Source of the DNA: Nostoc sp. UHCC 0926
GTDB taxonomy: Bacteria; Cyanobacteriota; Cyanobacteriia; Cyanobacteriales; Nostocaceae
Length of the DNA stretch: 64,000 bases
Assembly (NCBI RefSeq): GCF_028623165.1
Contig: NZ_CP117768.1
Location: 2,852,001 to 2,916,000 of the forward strand
Reading direction: 5' to 3'
A program made the position numbers and the translations under genes. The notes below the pieces were generated by a model, which did not search any database, was not told the DNA's origin, and saw only the letters and a program-made list of their open reading frames with translations. Position 1 is the first letter of the stretch; each line of letters opens with the position of its first letter. Of the stretch, positions 8,768 through 17,006 are shown one piece after another.

Positions 8768-9071
8768 GCGTCGCGTTGACCTTCCTTAACAATACAGAAG
8801 TTATTTGTTCCCATTCCTGGCTTAGTTCTCCTGGAAACTCTGGCTGACCACTGCGCTGATACCAGTAATGGGCATTGTTCAAATCGCCTTCTTTGCGGTG
8901 CAGGTAAGCATGAACCCAAGCACTATCGGCATCGCTGGCATTTCCAAGTATTTCATGAGCTTTGCTCCAATCACCTTTTTTGTCATACCACATTGCTTGC
9001 AGCCCTTTTGGCAGTGTCTGAGGACATAGGGGCTGCTTTTCGATTAATCGCAGGAATTCCTCTGTATTCAT
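8757..9071 (-). CDS. Small conserved TPR-like protein, upstream partner of the pentapeptide gene
   Basis: About 104 residues beginning MNTEEFLRLIEKQPLCPQTL. The body (GDWSKAHEILGNASDADSAW, VHAYLHRKEGDLNNAHYWYQ) looks like two helix-turn-helix TPR/Sel1-type units. The ATG at 9071 is preferred to an in-frame GTG three codons earlier (9080). The 3' end overlaps the start of the pentapeptide gene, suggesting an operon and perhaps a shared complex. I know the type from cyanobacterial and other bacterial genomes but not its role. Confidence 0.7.
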   Translation of the reverse strand: MNTEEFLRLIEKQPLCPQTLPKGLQAMWYDKKGDWSKAHEILGNASDADSAWVHAYLHRKEGDLNNAHYWYQRSGQPEFPGELSQEWEQITSVLLRKVNATHEC

Positions 9072-9242
9072 GATCGCCACCCAACAAGAATTAGACTTCT
9101 ATCTCTAAGATACTCCTCAACTTAAGGTTAAGGGGAGCTGGCGTTGCAGGGGAGGATGAGGGAGCTATTGGTTTAAGAATAAGTGTACTGCCCAACAGTA
9201 ATACCAACTCCAAAAATATTGGCAACACATCAATTTTCCTTA

Positions 9243-9262
9243 GGGCGCAAAACTTTGCGCCC
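9243..9262. repeat. GGGCGCAAA/TTTGCGCCC hairpin
   Basis: Perfect 9-bp inverted repeat with a 2-base loop. It has the same core (GGGGCGCAAGG) that forms the centre of the 96-bp MITE and recurs at 41160. It sits just after the secreted-protein gene that ends at 9286 and could serve as its terminator. Confidence 0.5.
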
Positions 9263-9285
9263 CTACCTAATAATCCCTTTCACAT

Positions 9286-9816
9286 CTACTTGACTGGAAT
9301 AAGCTCAAACTCGAAAGTACTGATCAAACGGTCATCAATATAGACCTCTATTCTATGCTTACCAACTGGATCGCCAGGAGCGATCGTCCAAAAATTCTCA
9401 ATCACACCCTCTGGAGCCGACTGTGTGCGCCGTGTCACAGATGTAGTGCCGTCTGCTGATATTGAGAAGTCTTCACCATTATCTGTACCCCAACTTTCTG
9501 GAGGTTTTGGTAAATGCAAGACTTCGCGCCATTTCACTTCACCTTGGTAATCTTTGAGTTTAATTCGCCATCCGTAAGCGTTTCCTTCCTGAAGTGGCAC
9601 TCTTGTTGTCTGCAAAATGGTAACGTTCCCTTTGGTGTCAACTCTCTTCAACCCAAACAGAGCGCTACTGACAGTAATCTGTTTAGCATTTGTTGGCGGA
9701 GGAAAAGGTATTACATTTTGTACTACAATAGAATTAGCAGCGATCGGCTCAGAAGCTATGATCCCAAATATTAGCCAAGAAGAAGCTAGCACAGCAATAG
9801 TAGCCCAAATTCTCAT
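9286..9816 (-). CDS. Secreted protein of unknown function
   Basis: A 176-residue protein with an N-terminal signal peptide (IWATIAVLASSWLIFGIIAS, cleavage near EPIAAN). The mature part is predicted beta-sandwich-like (SALFGLKRVDTKGNVTIL, FWTIAPGDPVGKHRIEVYID, LISTFEFELIPVK). The ending PGDPVGKHRIEVYID resembles small Ig-like or carrier domains seen in several secreted cyanobacterial proteins. No catalytic motif is visible. It is probably periplasmic. Single gene, with repeats on both sides. Confidence 0.7.
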   Translation of the reverse strand: MRIWATIAVLASSWLIFGIIASEPIAANSIVVQNVIPFPPPTNAKQITVSSALFGLKRVDTKGNVTILQTTRVPLQEGNAYGWRIKLKDYQGEVKWREVLHLPKPPESWGTDNGEDFSISADGTTSVTRRTQSAPEGVIENFWTIAPGDPVGKHRIEVYIDDRLISTFEFELIPVK

Positions 9817-10448
9817 TAGTATGGTTTTCCTGTCAGATTTTTGGTTACTTGTTCAACTAATCTGACATGTTTTTCGGGTAAAGGTTGCTTATGGTTGAAC
9901 GCGGTTTTTACTGGAGAAGAAAAAGCACTTTCTCATGACAGCGGCTCTAAATAAGGCTTGATCACGAGTACCAATTGTTAAAAGTGCGTTTTTGGTTAGC
10001 TCTGTGGCTCCTGATATACCTCTTTGGATTTTGTCTATCAGCGAAATTGTTTGCTATAACTTCATTTGGAGTTGGAGTCCCTGACTGTCTAATCAGTATA
10101 TTTGCGTTTATTCCTTAATGATTATGGTGGGGTTAAAGCTTTCAAATTCGTTATTAGATACCAATAAGACAGCCAGGGGTTTAAGTACAGAGAACATCTC
10201 TCATTTGTTTTTGTCTAAGTAAAGCATTTCACACCAAATGGCGAAATTTTTTATCAGACTTATCCGTGTTTAAGGAATTATTTATCTTGGAAATTTGCTA
10301 TTTGAAGTTCAGCTTGATTGCTACCAATTTTGTGATTGATAATAGGAATAATTACGGTAATAAAATTAAGTTAAGGTTAAGAATATACCACTAAAGCTTT
10401 AAGATTAACTAGTTCTTAAAAGTTTGACATTAATATCAATAATATCGT
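9817..10448. other. Long AT-rich spacer, no gene seen
   Basis: About 630 bases with no convincing ORF. It is low in GC and has no recognised tRNA or known RNA motif. It runs into the MITE at 10450. Confidence 0.5.
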
Positions 10449-10449
10449 A

Positions 10450-10605
10450 CAATACGGCTCAGTTAAGAATAATAGTAGGTTGCATTGAAGAACGAAACTC
10501 AATATTAAACGTTAATTGTTGGGTTTCACTTCATAACCTACGGGTATGTTGCTACAACTCAACCTACGCAGCTTAAGATTTTTAGGACTAATTGAACCGT
10601 ATTGT
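10450..10605. mobile_element. CAATAC-ended MITE with 9-bp target duplication (copy A)
   Basis: 156 bases. Left end CAATACGGCTCAGTTAAG; right end, read inverted, CAATACGGTTCAATTAG. Direct repeats AATATCGTA flank it at 10441-10449 and 10606-10614, a clear 9-bp target duplication. Inside are two nested inverted segments (GTAGGTTGCATTGAAGAACG and its partial complement). No coding capacity, so it needs a transposase in trans. Same terminal class as 14646-14959 and 62140-62257. Confidence 0.85.
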
Positions 10606-10780
10606 AATATCGTAACGATTATTTACATATATCATATTATCTCCGAAGATGAAAGCATCGTCAGGCAGAATTATGCTTGTCAAATTAAAAATTGCTAAAA
10701 ATTAGACTAAAGTGGTAGGGATTCAGTTTTAGCAAAAATTAAAAATAGAAACTGCAACCAACTGACTTGCATTACGAAGA

Positions 10781-11365
10781 CTAATTCGGTTTTTGTACTC
10801 CCATTTTGCTTACCTGATAACCTTTTTCACTAGCATGATAACTTCTTCGCCATTTTTCGAGATGATCTATAGATATTGATTTAGATACGACATTTACACC
10901 ATTTCCTCGCCAAGCAACTTCTGCATCTGTTGTGAAAACCCCGCACTCTAATTGATCTAGCCTCATATTCCAATATTCACTAAATCGACCTTTTAAAGTA
11001 ATAACTTGCTCAAATACCTTGTTTCTATGTTTATTTCTTCTTTTTCTTTCTGTCGCTCCTGTTGCTTCTGTATCAATAAACTTAGTTTCAATTAAAAACA
11101 GATTACCTTTAAAGGTCAGGTAGACAAAATCACACTTCCCTAAATCCGTATAATCTGAAATTGGAGATTTTTCAAATAACAGCAATTGGGCGCATGAAGG
11201 AAACAATTCTTTGATATTCAGAAATAAATAAGCTTGCAATAGAAGTTCCTTATCATAAGGAAACAAGATCACTCCTTCAAAAAACTTTTGAATGTCCTCC
11301 TGAGTTTGGGGTTGAATTCTTTTACAGTATGAAACAAATTTATCTAGCTCGTTGACAATCATCAA
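10781..11365 (-). CDS. Hypothetical protein with a PD-(D/E)XK-like nuclease core
   Basis: A 194-residue protein I do not recognise by name. The segment LGKCDFVYLTFKGNLFLIET followed by KFID has the order Asp, short beta-turn, Glu-x-Lys (ETK) that marks PD-(D/E)XK nucleases. A basic helix (TERKRRNKHRNKVFEQVITL) follows. The N-terminal part is all-helical. The ATG at 11365 is used; an alternative Met is the second residue. It stands alone, with a MITE upstream of its terminus and dnaE on the other side. Nuclease function is an inference from the motif only; it could be a DNA-repair or restriction-type protein. Confidence 0.6.
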   Translation of the reverse strand: MMIVNELDKFVSYCKRIQPQTQEDIQKFFEGVILFPYDKELLLQAYLFLNIKELFPSCAQLLLFEKSPISDYTDLGKCDFVYLTFKGNLFLIETKFIDTEATGATERKRRNKHRNKVFEQVITLKGRFSEYWNMRLDQLECGVFTTDAEVAWRGNGVNVVSKSISIDHLEKWRRSYHASEKGYQVSKMGVQKPN

Positions 11366-11564
11366 GTTCTAACTCCTTCCCCCGATCGCAGCCTCAAGTC
11401 CCTTGGCATAAAAAGATACTATTTTCTCACGGAAATCATCATCCGCAGAAGTAACTAAAAAACCGAACATCATCCTATGTATTTAAGTCTATTTACTGTT
11501 GACAGTTCAGTAAAACTGATTTTTTAGCTGCTTTTCAGTCTTAGTGAACTTTTCAGTCTTGGCG

Positions 11565-12917
11565 TCAGCTACCAGTCAACGATTTTATATGAGCAGGAAA
11601 ACTGGCGTTTTGCAAAGCTTGAACAGTGATTCTAGAATCTTGTACGCAAAATTGCCAACCTAAGCGAACAAGTTTACGAGAATTTTCAGTTTGGATAATT
11701 CCAATCACTGGCATTTTTGCCTTTTCTTTGTCTCCTGACTGTTCTTGCAAAATTGTTTTCAAGCGATGTAGTTCTTCGATATTACCTGCTTGCTGGGGAT
11801 TTAATTCCACCATCACCATTTGCACTGTTTCCACTGGTTCTGCATCTTCTAGAATAAATTGAGTTTGCTCGTCGCGTCGATCTACTTTTCCCCAAATAAT
11901 CAATCTAGTATCAACTTGGAGTAGGGAACTAATGCGTTCATAGGTTTTAGGAAAAACTATAGCTTCTGATTGTGTAGTTAGGTCTTCTATTTGCAAAATT
12001 GCCATCTGATCGCCTTTTTTAGTAACCACTTTTTTCACGTTATTCAACATGACAACTGCACAAAGCCTTATTTCTTCCTTTTGTTCTCCCAGTTGCGAAA
12101 GGTTAATTGGAGTTAAAAGTGGTGCTATTTGCCGTAAGGATTTCAGGGGATGATCTGATACATAAAAGCCTAATAATTCTTTCTCCTTTTGCAACTTTTC
12201 CTGTGGGGTAAAATCCATCACAGGTTTAGATTTTGGAGCAGTTTCAAAGGCATTATTTGCTCTTTTCTTCTGAGTATAAGAAAATCCATCGCCTAATAAA
12301 TCTAAGAGATTCCCTTGACCACTGGCTCTGTCTTTGGCGCGAGATTGTGCCCAATCATACACTAATTCTAAGTCGTTAATTAACTGTTGGCGGTTTGGTT
12401 CAATTTTGTCAAAGGCTCCACAGTAAATCAGCGATTCCAGAGTCCGGCGGTTAACAGCACGTAAATCGACGCGATCGCAAAAATCAGCAAGGGATTTAAA
12501 CTCTCCTGTTTCATTTCTCGCCTCCAAAATACAGGCGACCGCATTTTGTCCCACATTACGCACCGCCGAAAATCCAAACAGAATCTTTCCCGCTGTCGGT
12601 GTAAAATCAACACCAGAACGATTAATATCTGGCGGATCTATGGAAATACCCATATTAGTACAGTTAGTAATATATCTCTGTACCTTATCTGTATCGCCAC
12701 TGTTCGCCGTTAACAGTGCCGCCATATATTCCAATGGGTAATTAGCTTTTAAATATGCTGTTTGATAAGTTACATAAGCATAGGCAGTCGAATGGGATTT
12801 ATTGAAGCAATTGGAAGCTATTAAGCCATTTTTGAGCGCAAAATTATGGTCTTGCTCAACCCCAATGTCATAGACATTTTGTTTGCCTAAATATTTACGT
12901 GTGGCTATTTTGATCAT
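11565..12917 (-). CDS. dnaE: DNA polymerase III alpha, C-terminal half with split-intein C-fragment
   Basis: A 450-residue precursor. Residues 1-36 are the C-terminal fragment of the cyanobacterial split DnaE intein: MIKIATRKYLGKQNVYDIGV, then EQDHNFALKNGLIASN ending in the conserved Asn. The +1 extein Cys and FNKSHS come next. Trans-splicing with the product of the separate dnaE-N gene (not in this window) rebuilds the replicative polymerase subunit. The C-extein (about 414 residues) carries the helix-hairpin-helix region (DFCDRVDLRAVNRRTLESLI, CGAFD) and the OB domain (LRLCAVVMLNNVKKVV, EAIVFPKTYERI). It differs from the well-known Npu fragment, as I remember that, at EQDHN (Arg to Gln) and NGLIAS (Phe to Leu). 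Confidence 0.97.
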   Translation of the reverse strand: MIKIATRKYLGKQNVYDIGVEQDHNFALKNGLIASNCFNKSHSTAYAYVTYQTAYLKANYPLEYMAALLTANSGDTDKVQRYITNCTNMGISIDPPDINRSGVDFTPTAGKILFGFSAVRNVGQNAVACILEARNETGEFKSLADFCDRVDLRAVNRRTLESLIYCGAFDKIEPNRQQLINDLELVYDWAQSRAKDRASGQGNLLDLLGDGFSYTQKKRANNAFETAPKSKPVMDFTPQEKLQKEKELLGFYVSDHPLKSLRQIAPLLTPINLSQLGEQKEEIRLCAVVMLNNVKKVVTKKGDQMAILQIEDLTTQSEAIVFPKTYERISSLLQVDTRLIIWGKVDRRDEQTQFILEDAEPVETVQMVMVELNPQQAGNIEELHRLKTILQEQSGDKEKAKMPVIGIIQTENSRKLVRLGWQFCVQDSRITVQALQNASFPAHIKSLTGS

Positions 12918-13301
12918 CCTACCCTACCCCCGAAAAAAAAATTGCGAAGTTTTGCGAAATTAATTGATAAAACGCTCAAAATTGTAGCTATAGTAATATC
13001 TATAATACAAAGTTAGATCACTAGAAAACACTGCTATACTCTTACACAAAAGTAGCCCAAATATATCAAAACGTTGGTAAAGTATTAGATAGACAGTTAA
13101 TAAGCATGTAATTGCTGTTTTTAAAGCTTATTAAACACATTTCAATACATATTAATCGGCTTAGTCAGATGCTTGGGGAGTGGGGAAGAAGCAGGTGAGA
13201 AAAGTTTTCCCTTCTGCACCCTGCCCCTCTGCCTCTTTCCAATGCCCAATGCGTCAGTTACGATCGTTGAAAAGCAACTCGGTATAAAAGAGTGTGGGTA
13301 G
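12918..13301. other. Spacer upstream of dnaE-C and the GDSL gene
   Basis: 384 bases between two divergent genes, AT-rich near dnaE, with a C/T-rich repeat (TTCTGCACCCTGCCCCTCTG, about 13212-13231) of a kind common between Nostoc genes. Promoters for both genes must lie here, but no clear -10/-35 pair stood out. Confidence 0.4.
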
Positions 13302-14273
13302 GTGAAAGTGGCGCTGATCGTAATTTTGATGATGGTTGTGGGATTGTTTGTGGTAGTCGAGATCGGACTGCGATCGCTCTTTGGCTTTGGTAATCCCCTG
13401 ATTTACATTGGCGATGAGCAGATTGGTTATTTATTGGCTCCTAACCAGCATACCCGTCGTTTTGGTAATCGCATTGAAATTAATGAGTATTCTATGCGAG
13501 GTAGTCCGATCAAAAAGATACCTGCACCTTCTGGGCTGAGAGTTTTACTGTTAGGGGATTCTATTGCAAATGGTGGCTGGTGGACAGATCAGACTAATAC
13601 AATATCCACGATGATGATGCGTTCTCTGGCATCATTCACTACCAGTAATTATCAGGAAGTAGAAGTGCTGAATGCTTCAGCTAACTCTTGGGGGCCAAGG
13701 AACGAGTTAGCTTACTTACAGAAGTTTAGCAATTTCAACGCGCAGGTGGTAGTGTTATTAATTAATACTGATGATTTGTTTGCTACTCCTCCCACTTCCT
13801 TACCGGTAGGACGCGATCGCAACTATCCTGACAGTAAACCTCCCCTGGCATTAGTGGAAGTGTGGCAACGTTATATCGTCAAGCAAAAGCCAATTCCCGA
13901 AATGAAAGCAGTGCATAATGAAGCAGGCGATCGAGTTGGGATTAATCTGGAGGCGATCAGCAAAATTCAAGCCCTGACTCGCCAAACCAACAGCCAATTT
14001 ATACTAGTCATGACTCCCTTACTGCGAGAAATTGGTGAACCAGGCCCCCGCGATTACGAAATTAGAGCACGGCAGCGCTTGAACGATCTTACCAAAGTAG
14101 AGCAAATTAACTATATAGATTTTTTACCCTTATTCAATTCAACTACCAACCCGCAAGGTTTGTATCACGATCACATTCACCTCAACTTGCAAGGTAATAA
14201 ATTTGTCAGTGAAGTGATGGAGCGATCGCTTTTGGAAATACTGGGGGAGGCATCACTTCCTCAGAGCTACTAA
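13302..14273 (+). CDS. Membrane-anchored SGNH/GDSL hydrolase-like protein
   Basis: A 323-residue protein starting at GTG 13302 (a second GTG two codons on is possible). One N-terminal membrane helix (VALIVILMMVVGLFVVVEIG) anchors it. Block I is RVLLLGDSIANGG with the nucleophile in GDS (residues 85-87). Block II-like NASANSWGPRNELAY and the C-terminal block YHDHIHLNLQGN, with the Asp-His pair, follow. These support an SGNH fold, so esterase, lipase or O-acyltransferase chemistry outside the membrane is likely. The substrate is unknown. A short hairpin follows the gene. Confidence 0.75.
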   Translation: MKVALIVILMMVVGLFVVVEIGLRSLFGFGNPLIYIGDEQIGYLLAPNQHTRRFGNRIEINEYSMRGSPIKKIPAPSGLRVLLLGDSIANGGWWTDQTNTISTMMMRSLASFTTSNYQEVEVLNASANSWGPRNELAYLQKFSNFNAQVVVLLINTDDLFATPPTSLPVGRDRNYPDSKPPLALVEVWQRYIVKQKPIPEMKAVHNEAGDRVGINLEAISKIQALTRQTNSQFILVMTPLLREIGEPGPRDYEIRARQRLNDLTKVEQINYIDFLPLFNSTTNPQGLYHDHIHLNLQGNKFVSEVMERSLLEILGEASLPQSY

Positions 14274-14307
14274 AGTTATCAGTTATAACATAAAAAAAGG
14301 TTTGTAG

Positions 14308-14325
14308 TGAGCGATTTATCGCTCA
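14308..14325 (+). terminator. Short hairpin after the GDSL gene
   Basis: TGAGCGAT (14308-14315) / ATCGCTCA (14318-14325), followed by ATTTC. Weak terminator candidate 35 bases after the stop codon. Confidence 0.4.
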
Positions 14326-14414
14326 ATTTCAAGGACTATATCTCACCCTTCTCCTTAAGAGCGGAACGCTACGCGTAGCAAGATCCCCGTAGGGGTACAG
14401 GTGACTGAAAAGTT

Positions 14415-14447
14415 AAATCCCTGACTTCTTTGAAAAGTCGGGGATTT
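14415..14447. repeat. Dispersed hairpin, relative of 2793-2825
   Basis: AAATCCCTGACTTCTTTGAA with AAGTCGGGGATTT forms a 13-base stem with one G-U-type position. It shares the CCCGACTTCTTTGA(G/A)AAGTCGGGG core with the hairpin behind the pirin gene. Confidence 0.6.
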
Positions 14448-14645
14448 GCACACTGCGAATTTTCATAACTCATTTAGGATTGCTATATCCCACAAACCAA
14501 TTTGCAGGTTTATGCCTCAAGCGATTGAATGACTCTCACTAGCTGCTTAGGCGTATATGTCTTAGTTATATAGGCGTCAGCACCTTGCTTTGTTGCCCAC
14601 AAGCGGTGAAATACCTGATTTTTGCTACTACAAATTTTTTTGATT

Positions 14646-14959
14646 CAATACGTTTGGGTTAAGAGCAGCACTTATTCAAAAATTAAGAAAAACGAACTAC
14701 AAAGGGCGCATAGACACGTTCGCGTTGGCGGAGCCTCTCGTAGAGAAGTGGCTTCCCGCAGGGTAGGACACAAAGGAATAAGAGTTTTAGAGAGTTTTTC
14801 CCTAATACCAATTCGCGATGAAGATGCACTTAATTTTTATTAAACGAACCGCCAAGTACGCCAAATACGCCAAGGAAGAAGGAATAATCGTTAAGTGCAA
14901 GTTTAGGGAGAATTGGTATAAGTCCTGAAAGGTTTTTGGCGCTAACCCAAGCGTATTGC
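14646..14959. mobile_element. CAATAC-ended MITE with 9-bp target duplication (copy B)
   Basis: 314 bases. Left end CAATACGTTTGGGTTAAG; right end, read inverted, GCAATACGCTTGGGTTAG. Flanked by TTTTTGATT at 14637-14645 and 14960-14968. It interrupts the response-regulator pseudogene. Inside is a second, nested element with ATACCAATTC (14805-14814) and GAATTGGTAT (14910-14919) ends, and a palindromic repeat at about 14715-14765. Confidence 0.85.
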
Positions 14960-15061
14960 TTTTTGATTGGTCGGATTTGTTTTGATGAAGCGATACAATT
15001 CAAATCCACTTATTCCTGGTATTACTACATCCGTAACAATCGCATCCGGCTTTTCTTCTAA

Positions 15062-16805
15062 CCCACATTCCGCACTTCAACTAGTAGTATAAATAAACTC
15101 CATTCAGAAAAAATATAAAATTATAATTTGGATACCTAAATAACAGTCAAAAAAAATAAATTATGCACAAAAATGTCCAGCTTTATTATTTTAAAAGCTA
15201 GTTATATAAGAATATTTAATTTCAATTATTAGAACAATTTGTTCAATAATTTATCAGATATTTTTAAGCCAATAAATAATATTTATGGCAAAAAGTAGGA
15301 AGGAATTGTAAAATTCGACAACGTTCTTTTGTCAAATTAATAATTCGCTTAATTCCTTGCAGAATCAAAACGTGAATCCCTTGAAAACATTGAAATATCC
15401 ACCGTAAAGTAGGACATTCAGTTAATTTATTTAGTTGATTTTTAACTGTGGCTTCTGGGATTTTTAAAGAGCTTCTTAGTTGTCTTTGTCCTAGATTATA
15501 AACCAAAAGACACAATCCCATTAACATCATCATTGTCTCTACTCTTTCAGGATTTTTCACAAAAAGACTATCTGCAAAAAATAAGGGGTCTTTCAGAAAT
15601 CTAAATCCCCGCTCACAAGATTGCTGTTGTTTATATATTCTGAGTATTTCGGAAGCGTCTAAATCTTTCATGTCCCGAATATTAGTTGCTAAAGTAAACC
15701 TTCCAGAAGAGTTTTGATTTTCCGTAATTAATTCTTGACTTTCTATCAATTTAGCACAAACTTTATAAAAGACTTTTTGCTCTTTAGTTTGATGCTGAAT
15801 AATTTGTATTTCAGTGATTTGGTGATATTTGAGTTTTGATTCAATTTCTTTGATTTTAGACATTGCTGACGATGAATGGTCAAATTCCTCTTTTACTAAC
15901 TTAGCTATTTGTTTTGTAACTTTGATTGATTCTGACTGAATTTTTAGAGATAACTTCTTTAAATCTGCTTTTTTCCTCTCTGGGCTTTCTACTAGTATCC
16001 ATCTTTGCTCTATCCCCCCATAAGTTACTTTTTCTTCTTGATAACTATATTCTTTTTGTTCAGTTTTTTTCAATTCTACATTTGTTAATCTTTTAACTAA
16101 ATTTTTCGCTTTTTTTATGGTTAACGGTACTCGACTTATCCATTTTATATTCTCCATTAACTTCAAGTTATTTTCGCTATATAACGCACTATCAGCTACC
16201 ATAATACTTTCCAAATTTATTTGCTTAGAATACTCTACTAAAATTTTGCCAAAAGCTGCTTTATCTGATTCATTTCCAACTTCCCCTGCATTAACTCTTT
16301 CTCTCGGATCAGTTCCTAGCAGGTCATTGATTTTCTCTACTATTCCTATCTCATCAATAATTCCAGCTACTATTCCTAAGTGAGCCAAATTTTTAATGAA
16401 TGGTTCTTCTTTTTGAGCAGTCATTTCTTTGATTTGATTTATAAAAGCTTTCTCCTAATTTTCTCACTTTTTTAGCAAAAAAATTCTTTTAATGGTTCTT
16501 CATCTTTATTTTCTGCTCCATCTCTTATCAAAATATTACGGTTTTTAAGTAGTAGTTAGTGATACATTTTAATCGGACTTCCAAAGCTAATTAAACGCGT
16601 GAATCTAAGTAGTTCTCGACAGATAATTGCTAAATATTTACGCTTTGCACTACATTTGGACTACATAATAAAATCCGAAAAATTGGTTATGTAGCGATCG
16701 CAAGCCTACCAAGACAATCTCAGTATTAATACTTAAGTAGTTAGCTGCTATTAGTAATATTCTTTGAAACATCAATGTATTGCATTTTGAAGTGCGGAAT
16801 GTAGG
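15062..16805 (-). mobile_element. IS1634-family insertion sequence, internally deleted
   Basis: 1744 bases with 19-bp terminal inverted repeats: CCCACATTCCGCACTTCAA at 15062-15080 and its complement TTGAAGTGCGGAATGTAGG at 16787-16805 (one mismatch). It is bordered by a 6-bp target duplication TTCTAA at 15056-15061 and 16806-16811. It encodes one transposase ORF on the minus strand. It sits inside the response-regulator pseudogene, whose codons continue on both sides. Confidence 0.92.
15264..16424 (-). pseudogene. IS1634-type transposase with an in-frame internal deletion
   Basis: A 386-codon open frame. The start (KEEPFIKNLAHLGIVAGIID, EIGIVEKINDLLGTDP) and the end match cyanobacterial IS1634/IS4-superfamily DDE transposases, which as I recall are about 530-550 residues. 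Between GEV (residue 49, about base 16277) and GNESDKAAFGKILVEYS roughly 145 residues are missing, including the HLDSTSFH-type block that holds the first catalytic Asp. The second Asp (MVADSALYSENN) and the catalytic Glu region (QQQSCERGFRFLKDP) remain. The frame is intact but the enzyme should be dead. Confidence 0.8.
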
Positions 16806-17006
16806 TTCTAAGATTATTTCTAGAGCTTATTTAGCACTAATTACTTTAATTACACTTAACCTTGATCGCTGAGACAATGACTAATTAATTTCAATTTAAT
16901 CAGAAAATATTCTATAACTAGAATAGTAGTAATCCAGGTAATATTCAACCTTAAATCTCCAAATAAATATGTTCGCTTTCATGGAGTTATTTATTATATT
17001 AATAAA

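Larger units (their letters stand above)
14510..16948 (-). pseudogene. CheY/PixH-like response regulator, split by an IS and a MITE
   Basis: Three minus-strand fragments rebuild one receiver domain. N-terminal part (about 16870-16948): TTILVIEYFLIKLKLISHCL, SDQG. Middle (15062 side and 16806 side of the IS): ALEIILEEKPDAIVTDVVIP, GISGFELYRFIKTNPTNQK. C-terminal part (14510-14640): CSSKNQVFHRLWATKQGADA, YITKTYTPKQLVRVIQSLEA. The phospho-acceptor Asp (VTDVV) and the conserved Lys (ITK) survive, but there are stops and a frameshift near 16850, an IS1634-type insertion at 15062-16805 and a MITE at 14646-14959. It lies directly downstream of the PatA/PixG-like gene, where pix/tax-type operons normally have their CheY-like gene. 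Confidence 0.85.

Noticed and set aside
14622..14843. 73-codon plus-strand ORF
   Set aside because: Falls inside the CAATAC MITE copy B and its inner repeats.
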